DNA of 64,000 nt from Rothia nasimurium. Lineage in GTDB: Bacteria; Actinomycetota; Actinomycetes; Actinomycetales; Micrococcaceae. The notes beneath the pieces were generated by a model that had not been told where the DNA came from, ran no database searches, and saw nothing but the letters and a program-made list of their open reading frames with translations. Of this stretch, positions 58,937 to 64,000 are shown in pieces. A program made the position numbers and the translations under genes. The stretch lies in the NCBI RefSeq assembly GCF_928391935.1, contig NZ_CAKMTD010000001.1, positions 124,001-188,000 on the forward strand, in the 5' to 3' direction. Within the stretch, counting starts at the first letter, position 1. The number at the start of each line of letters is the position of its first letter.

Positions 58937-61474
58937 ATGCCTGGAATGAATTTGACCCGCGCTGAGGCTGAGGCTCGTGCAGCTGTTATTCAGCGAGTAG
59001 ATTCCTACAAGGTTGAGTTGGATCTGACCCGCGGTGAGCGTGTTTTTGGGTCCCGTACCGTGATTCATTTTGACGCGGTGGCTGGCCAGGAGACTTTTAT
59101 TGACGCGATCACTGATGTGGTGCGTAGTATTGAGCTCAATGGGGTGCAGGTGCCGGTGGAGAACGCCGATGGTGTGCGTATTTCCTTGCCTGCTTTGGCT
59201 GAGAAGAATGTTCTGACGATTGACGCGGATATGCTCTACACCAATACGGGTGAGGGTTTGCACCGTTTTGTGGATCCGGTGGACGGTGAGGTTTACCTGT
59301 ATTCCCAGTTTGAGGTTCCTGATTCCCGCCGGGTGTACCCGGTTTTTGAGCAGCCTGATTTGAAGGCTGAGTTTGAGTTTATTGTGACGGCTCCTGCCCA
59401 TTGGGTGGTGGTGTCGAATCAGCCTGAGACGTCGGTTGAGGACGTTGAGGGTGGTAAGGTCTGGAGTTTTAAGCCGACTCCGCGGATTTCGTCCTATATT
59501 ACGGCGATTATTGCTGGCCCCTATGAGTCTGTTCATTCTTCGTTGACGAATAGTGAGGGCCGTGAGGTGAAGCTGGGTTGCTATGCCCGTAAGTCTCTCA
59601 TGGAGTTCTTGGACGCGGACGAGATTTTCCATATCACCCGTCAGGGTTTTGAGTTCTTTGAAGAGCAGTTTAAGACTCCCTACCCCTTTGAGAAGTACGA
59701 CCAGCTTTTTGTGCCTGAGTTCAATGCAGGTGCGATGGAGAACGCTGGTGCGGTGACTTTCTTGGAGAACTACATCTTCCGGTCCAAGGTCACTGAGGCT
59801 ATTGTTGAGCGTCGTGCTATTACTGTTCTGCACGAGCTGGCCCACATGTGGTTTGGTGACCTGGTGACCATGAAGTGGTGGAATGACCTGTGGCTGAATG
59901 AGTCTTTTGCGGAGTTCATGTCTACCCTGGCAGCTGCTGAGAACACCCGTTTTGCCCCCGAGGCCTGGGCGACCTTTGCAGCGTCTGAGAAGACCTGGGC
60001 CTACAACCAGGATCAGCTTTCTTCTACCCACCCCATTGTTGCCCCGATCCGTGATTTGCAGGACGTTCAGGTTAACTTTGATGGTATTACCTACGCCAAG
60101 GGCGCTTCTGTGCTGCGGCAGCTGGTGGCCTGGGTGGGGCAGGATAACTTCATGGCCGCCCTTAAGGTTTACTTCGATAAGCACGCCTATGGCAACACGG
60201 TGCTCGATGACCTGCTGGATGAGCTTGAGGCAACCAGCGGACGCGACGTACGAGCCTGGTCTAAGCTCTGGCTGGAGACTGCCGGGGTCAACACCTTGAC
60301 CACTGAGGTGGAAGAGGCTGAGGACGGCACCATCACCCGCCTGGCCCTGCGCCAGACCTACGCTGAGGGGTATGAGACTCTTCGCCCCCACCGCCTGGTG
60401 ATTGGTTTCTATAACCTTGACGGTGAGGTGCTGACCCGCACTGAGCGTCTTGAGATCGATGTGGACGGCGAAGTCACGGAGGTTCCGATGGCGGTGGGTG
60501 CCCAGCGTCCTGACCTGATCCTGGTCAATGACGAGGATTTGGCCTACGCCAAGATTCGTCTGGATGAGCGTTCCCGGGCTACCGCTGTTGCCCACCTGGG
60601 GGCCATTGACTCCTCTGTTGCCCGTGGCGTGGTCTGGGGCTCCCTGTGGGATACTGTGCGCGACGCAGAAATGCCTGCCCGCCAGTTTGTTGACCTGGTG
60701 CTGAACAATATTGGCGCTGAGACGAACTCGACGGCCGTCCGTACCCAGCTTCTAAACTTTGAGACCGTGCTGCGGGCCTACCTGAACCCGGCCCATGCTG
60801 AGGCTGTGCGGGCTGAGGCAGCTGACAAGATCTGGCAGCTGGCCCAGGCAGCTGAGGCCGGTTCTGACAACCAGTTCCAGCTGGTGGGTACCTTTGCCCG
60901 CCTGGCCCACACCGAGGCCCAGCTTGATACGGTTGCTGCCCTGCGCGATGGTTCAACCGCCCTGGAGGGCCTGGAGATTGACACCGACCTGCGCTGGAAC
61001 CTGCTGGGCTCCCTGGCTGCGGGCGGTCGCGTCGCCGCCTCTGACATTGACGCTGCCCTGGCCGAGGACAACACCTCCAACGGCCAGCAGGCTGCCGCCA
61101 CGGCCAAGGCTGCTATCCCCACCGCTGAAGCCAAGGCAGAAACCTGGCGGGCCGTCGTGGAGACTGGCGAGCTGTCTAACATCGTGCAGCGATCCGCCAT
61201 TCTCGGTTTCTACCGCGGTGCCCCCGAGTTCTCAGAGCCCTACATTGACCGTTACTTCGAGGCTATCGAGGGGGTCTGGCGCGAGCGCTCCCACGAGATT
61301 TCAAGCCAGATCATTGGCGGGCTCTTCCCCCGCTTCTACACTCAGGATGTCCTGGACAAGGCCGAGGCCTACCTGGCTTCCCTGCCCGAGGACGCCGCAG
61401 CCCTCAAGCGTCAGGTAGCAGAAGGACGCGACTCCCTGGCTCGGGCGCTCAAGGTTCAGGCAGCAGACCGCTAG
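58937..61474 (+). CDS. pepN: aminopeptidase N (M1 family)
   Basis: The 845-residue enzyme removes N-terminal residues from peptides in the cytoplasm. The substrate motif GAMENAGAVTF and the zinc site HELAHMWFGDLVTMKWWNDL, followed by LNESFAEF, are clear at about residues 270-335. The long helical C-terminal domain of the ERAP/PepN type fills the last 400 residues. The ATG at 58937 with AAGGA upstream was chosen; the frame is open to 58895. Confidence 0.95.
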   Translation: MPGMNLTRAEAEARAAVIQRVDSYKVELDLTRGERVFGSRTVIHFDAVAGQETFIDAITDVVRSIELNGVQVPVENADGVRISLPALAEKNVLTIDADMLYTNTGEGLHRFVDPVDGEVYLYSQFEVPDSRRVYPVFEQPDLKAEFEFIVTAPAHWVVVSNQPETSVEDVEGGKVWSFKPTPRISSYITAIIAGPYESVHSSLTNSEGREVKLGCYARKSLMEFLDADEIFHITRQGFEFFEEQFKTPYPFEKYDQLFVPEFNAGAMENAGAVTFLENYIFRSKVTEAIVERRAITVLHELAHMWFGDLVTMKWWNDLWLNESFAEFMSTLAAAENTRFAPEAWATFAASEKTWAYNQDQLSSTHPIVAPIRDLQDVQVNFDGITYAKGASVLRQLVAWVGQDNFMAALKVYFDKHAYGNTVLDDLLDELEATSGRDVRAWSKLWLETAGVNTLTTEVEEAEDGTITRLALRQTYAEGYETLRPHRLVIGFYNLDGEVLTRTERLEIDVDGEVTEVPMAVGAQRPDLILVNDEDLAYAKIRLDERSRATAVAHLGAIDSSVARGVVWGSLWDTVRDAEMPARQFVDLVLNNIGAETNSTAVRTQLLNFETVLRAYLNPAHAEAVRAEAADKIWQLAQAAEAGSDNQFQLVGTFARLAHTEAQLDTVAALRDGSTALEGLEIDTDLRWNLLGSLAAGGRVAASDIDAALAEDNTSNGQQAAATAKAAIPTAEAKAETWRAVVETGELSNIVQRSAILGFYRGAPEFSEPYIDRYFEAIEGVWRERSHEISSQIIGGLFPRFYTQDVLDKAEAYLASLPEDAAALKRQVAEGRDSLARALKVQAADR

Positions 61475-61529
61475 GGCCTGAGCTAGAAAGTAACTGCTGA
61501 CGATCAGGGGCGGGAGTAGACTGGTGGGT

Positions 61530-61991
61530 ATGAATCTACCCAATCCAGCCTTCCGCCCCTTATCTGCGCCCGGTGAGGCCAGCGTCCAGCCTTCTACTGA
61601 AAGTGGCGCTGTGGACGAGCGTTCTTTCTACTACCAGGTCGGTGGACGGCCGGTCTTTGAGAAGCTCTGCCGGGAGTTCTACTCCCGTGTGGCAGCTGAC
61701 CCGGAATTTCGTGCCATGTACCCCGAGGAAGACCTGGGGCCGGCGGAGCGTCGGCTCTTCATGTTCTTAGAGCAATACTGGGGCGGGCCCAAGACCTACC
61801 AGGCAGAGCGCGGCCACCCGCGTCTGCGTATGCGTCATAACCCCTTCTACATTGGCCCCAAGGAGCGGGACACCTGGCTCAAGTACATGCGCGAAGCCAT
61901 GGACACCCTAGAACTAGCCCCCCTGCACGACGCAGAAATGTGGGCTTATTTTGACCGGGCAGCCCACGCCATGCAGAACCGGGCCCACTAG
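61530..61991 (+). CDS. glbO: group II truncated hemoglobin
   Basis: The 153-residue protein has the trHbO pattern: FYYQVGGRPVFEKLCREFYSR (helices A-B), YPEEDLGPAERRLFMFLEQYWGG (helix E with the group II Trp-containing region), GHPRLRMRHNPF with the proximal His, and DTWLKYMREAMD in helix G. It binds haem and O2 or NO and is often encoded next to pepN in actinobacteria. The N-terminal 28 residues are an extension. ATG 61530 and GTG 61524 are both possible. Confidence 0.92.
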   Translation: MNLPNPAFRPLSAPGEASVQPSTESGAVDERSFYYQVGGRPVFEKLCREFYSRVAADPEFRAMYPEEDLGPAERRLFMFLEQYWGGPKTYQAERGHPRLRMRHNPFYIGPKERDTWLKYMREAMDTLELAPLHDAEMWAYFDRAAHAMQNRAH

Positions 61992-62006
61992 GTTTTGCAA
62001 CGAAAA

Positions 62007-62044
62007 AGCTGAGCCCCGCACCTGAATGGTGTGGGGCCTTGGCT
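62007..62044. terminator. terminator after glbO
   Basis: A stem formed by AGCTGAGCCCCGCACC and GGTGTGGGGCCTTGGCT, with minor mismatches and a 5-base loop, lies 16 bases after the glbO stop codon, between convergent genes. Confidence 0.75.
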
Positions 62045-62076
62045 GTTTAAACGGTTGTTTCTGCAGTGCCAGTATT

Positions 62077-62763
62077 TTAAGCTGCAGAGCGGATTAGGAC
62101 GTGCCCTGCCCTGGCTGTGACCCGGGCCCACCGCCCGGAGGCAAACACAGGCATGGGCTCAGTTGCCCGGAGCGGCAGGAAGCCCAGAACTTCCAGGGCG
62201 AAAGCAGCCCCGGCAGGCAGGGAAACGGTAGTGTCCGGGGCAGACAGGGGGGAGGACCAAATCCGGGAGCGCACAGTGTGAACGACGGCATGGCCCGGGT
62301 TGGAAGGGAGGGCCCCGTCTACCGCGGCAATTCCCTCAGCGGCCGCTACCCGGGCATCGTCTGACAGGTAGAAGCCCTGTTTCTCCCAGCCCGTCCGGGG
62401 CGGGGCCACACCGGCCCAACTTGCCTGCACCGTCACAGGGGGCAAGGCCAAGCGCAGGTCACCCTCCTCAAGCCGTGCCAGCCGATCCAGCAGGGCAGCA
62501 GCCTCAACCACGGTATCAACCCGGGCAGGCTGGGCTAGGGACACAGCCCGCAAACCCAAGATGGTGGGGGTCGAATCCAGGACGTCACCAGGCACCAACA
62601 CAGGCACATACACCCCGAGCACTCCCCCATCCGCCTGCAGCCTCACAGCAGCCTGCGGGTCAATGCTCTTAGCGCGGGTGAGAAAGGTCGCCAAGTCACG
62701 GGCCGTCGACAGGTTAGGCAGGTGCAGGTACTCAACCGGGTACTTAGGGGCTGTCACAGTCAT
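62077..62763 (-). CDS. conserved actinobacterial protein of unknown function
   Basis: The 228-residue cytosolic protein is rich in Ala, Val, Leu and Arg, with no signal peptide or membrane helix. Recognisable stretches are LPNLSTARDLATFLTRAKSI near the N-terminus and SWAGVAPPRTGWEKQG in the middle. A conserved protein of similar kind lies between glbO and tesB in related genomes, which is from memory. No enzymatic motif can be seen. Confidence 0.72.
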   Translation of the reverse strand: MTVTAPKYPVEYLHLPNLSTARDLATFLTRAKSIDPQAAVRLQADGGVLGVYVPVLVPGDVLDSTPTILGLRAVSLAQPARVDTVVEAAALLDRLARLEEGDLRLALPPVTVQASWAGVAPPRTGWEKQGFYLSDDARVAAAEGIAAVDGALPSNPGHAVVHTVRSRIWSSPLSAPDTTVSLPAGAAFALEVLGFLPLRATEPMPVFASGRWARVTARAGHVLIRSAA

Positions 62764-62839
62764 GTGAACTATCTCTTTTCAGGTATCAAGGTCACTTCTC
62801 CTACCCCTAACCATAACCCAGATATGAGAAAGTGGAACC

Positions 62840-63736
62840 ATGAGTGAGAATACGCAGCAGGATCTAACCCCCACCCAGAAGCTCCTGGCCATGCTCGATC
62901 TGCAGGCTGGCGGAGCGTCCGCCCACGAGCAAGTCTTTAGCGCCCTAACCCTAACCCGGGAATCGCCCCGAATCTTTGGCGGCCAAGTCCTAGCCCAGGC
63001 CCTCATAGCTGCAGCCCGGACGGTCGAGGGTAAGGTCCTGCACTCCCTCCACGGCTATTTCTTGAGGCCGGGAGACGTCGACGGGGATCTATCCTACGGG
63101 GCTGAGGTCCTCAACGAGGCCCGCTCCTTTGCCACCCGCCGGGTCCAGGCCTACCAGGGCGGCCAACCTATTTTCTCCTGTATCACCTCTTTTCAGGTGC
63201 CCTCCGCCGGGCTTGACCACGGCTCCCCCATGCCCCAGCATGTCACCCCTCCCGAGGACCTCCCCACCGCCGCCGACCTACTCGGGCACCTCCTGGTTCC
63301 CATTGCCCAAAAAGTAGCCTTCTCCCGGCCCTTCGACGTCCGCCATGTCAGCGACCCCGTCTACCTAGAACCAGGTCACGTAAAGGAACCAGTCAACATG
63401 GTCTGGTTCAAAACCTTTGAGCCCCTCCCCGACGACCCCGTCCTCCACCAGGCTGCAATCGCCTACGCCTCCGACTACACCCAGCTAGAACCGGTCCTCC
63501 GCAGGCACGGCAGAACCTGGCTGGAACCTGGAATGAAAGTAGCCTCCCTCGACCATGCCATCTGGTTCCACCGCCCTGCCAGGGCAGACGAATGGCTCCT
63601 GCTCGTCCAAGAATCTCCCAGCGCCCAAGACTCCCGCGGCCTCTCCGTCGGCAAAATCTTCACCCGCGACGGCACCCACGTAGCCACCGTAACCCAAGAA
63701 GCCATGATTAGGTTGCCCGAGTACCGCGATCAGTAA
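62840..63736 (+). CDS. tesB: acyl-CoA thioesterase II
   Basis: TesB cleaves medium- and long-chain acyl-CoA. The 298-residue protein has the double hotdog fold with ESPRIFGGQVLAQALIAAAR, LHSLHGYFLRPGD, RRVQAYQGGQPIFSC and, in the second half, LDHAIWFHRPARADEWLL with the catalytic Asp, Thr/Ser and Gln pattern typical of TesB. The gene stands alone with its own terminator. It is distinct in family from the thioesterase at the left edge. Confidence 0.93.
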   Translation: MSENTQQDLTPTQKLLAMLDLQAGGASAHEQVFSALTLTRESPRIFGGQVLAQALIAAARTVEGKVLHSLHGYFLRPGDVDGDLSYGAEVLNEARSFATRRVQAYQGGQPIFSCITSFQVPSAGLDHGSPMPQHVTPPEDLPTAADLLGHLLVPIAQKVAFSRPFDVRHVSDPVYLEPGHVKEPVNMVWFKTFEPLPDDPVLHQAAIAYASDYTQLEPVLRRHGRTWLEPGMKVASLDHAIWFHRPARADEWLLLVQESPSAQDSRGLSVGKIFTRDGTHVATVTQEAMIRLPEYRDQ

Positions 63737-63747
63737 ACAGGTAAAGA

Positions 63748-63786
63748 AAATCCCTCCCACCGGTGACGGTGGGAGGGATTTTTAGT
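63748..63786 (+). terminator. tesB terminator
   Basis: AAATCCCTCCCACCG at 63748-63762 pairs with CGGTGGGAGGGATTT at 63767-63781 around GTGA and is followed by TTTA. Confidence 0.88.
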
Positions 63787-63841
63787 AGGTGGAGAGCCTA
63801 CCACGAGCCAGAACAAACGCTCGGCTCTATAGTGCATGCTT

Positions 63842-64000
63842 GCACCCGGCTAGACAAACGCATTCGCTCCGCTCATAGCTTCCGATTCGCTCGCCTCTTG
63901 CGTGCTCGCACGCTCGCACCCGGCTAGACAAACGCATTCGCTCCGCTCATAGCTTCCGATTCGCTCGCCTCTTGCGTGCTCGCACGCTCGCACCCGGCTA
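63842..64000. repeat. 74-bp tandem repeat running off the right edge
   Basis: Unit 1 is 63842-63915, unit 2 is 63916-63989 and an 11-base start of unit 3 reaches the window end at 63990. Units 1 and 2 are identical as far as I can see. Each holds GCACCCGGCTAGACAAAC near its start and CTCGCACGCTCG near its end. The 12-mer also occurs in the tRNA-Gly repeat. No frame or palindromic CRISPR-type layout is present. Confidence 0.88.

Noticed and set aside
58856..60595. 579-codon open frame on the minus strand across pepN
   Set aside because: It lies opposite the complete M1 aminopeptidase, has low-complexity composition and no family match; it is a shadow frame of the high-G+C gene.
63842..64000. 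CRISPR array
   Set aside because: The units are contiguous 74-bp copies with no alternation of short repeats and unique spacers, and no cas genes lie nearby.

Overview
The window looks like chromosomal DNA from a high-GC Gram-positive bacterium of the Micrococcaceae, most plausibly Rothia or a close relative. The evidence is the gene order ileS-folC-DUF4233-ndk / VKOR / rne-rplU-rpmA-obgE-proB-proA-nadD-rsfS, a paired clpP1-clpP2 with nearby clpX, a mycothiol-type CPWC nitroreductase homologue, a T-box ahead of ileS with the very short actinobacterial stem I, and frequent GTG/TTG starts. The genus is an inference; the family-level placement is firmer.

Region 1 (1-14.9 kb) is mostly accessory: a thioesterase cut by the left edge, an unrecognised membrane protein coupled to a NUDIX hydrolase, lipoprotein and transporter genes, a RelB/DinJ antitoxin with only the C-terminal scrap of a YafQ toxin behind it, an unusual dienelactone hydrolase-ASCH fusion, DUF2200/DUF1643/DUF3817/DUF952 genes, a GNAT acetyltransferase, an APH-type kinase, a MazEF pair, tcdA-tatD, and a YozG/YoaS-like XRE-DUF2975 pair with two palindromes laid over its promoter. 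Region 2 (15-34 kb) is the conserved housekeeping block, read almost entirely on the minus strand: two tRNA-Ala genes one base apart, rsfS, nadD, proA, proB, obgE, rpmA, rplU, rne, ndk, folC and ileS, with VKOR as the one plus-strand gene.

Region 3 (34-36 kb) is the most unusual part. The ileS leader holds a T-box with an AUC specifier. About 300 bp further upstream there is a second, separate transcription unit with its own promoter and a strong intrinsic terminator. Its 5' end repeats the T-box stem I architecture, with an AUU at the specifier position and a compensatorily changed outer helix, but no T-box sequence could be found. A large unrecognised lipoprotein gene follows upstream.

Region 4 (36-64 kb) holds a tautomerase-Mrr restriction endonuclease pair, an amino acid permease, pdxY, an SDR enzyme, valS, clpX/clpP, a complete iron-siderophore ABC operon preceded by two adjacent IdeR/DtxR-like boxes, tig, tRNA-Pro and two tRNA-Gly genes, a HAD phosphatase, a Nei-type glycosylase, rpiB, pepN, a truncated globin and tesB. 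A 146-bp tandem duplication starts inside the second tRNA-Gly gene, and a 74-bp tandem repeat runs off the right edge. No prophage, integrase, transposase or CRISPR array was seen.
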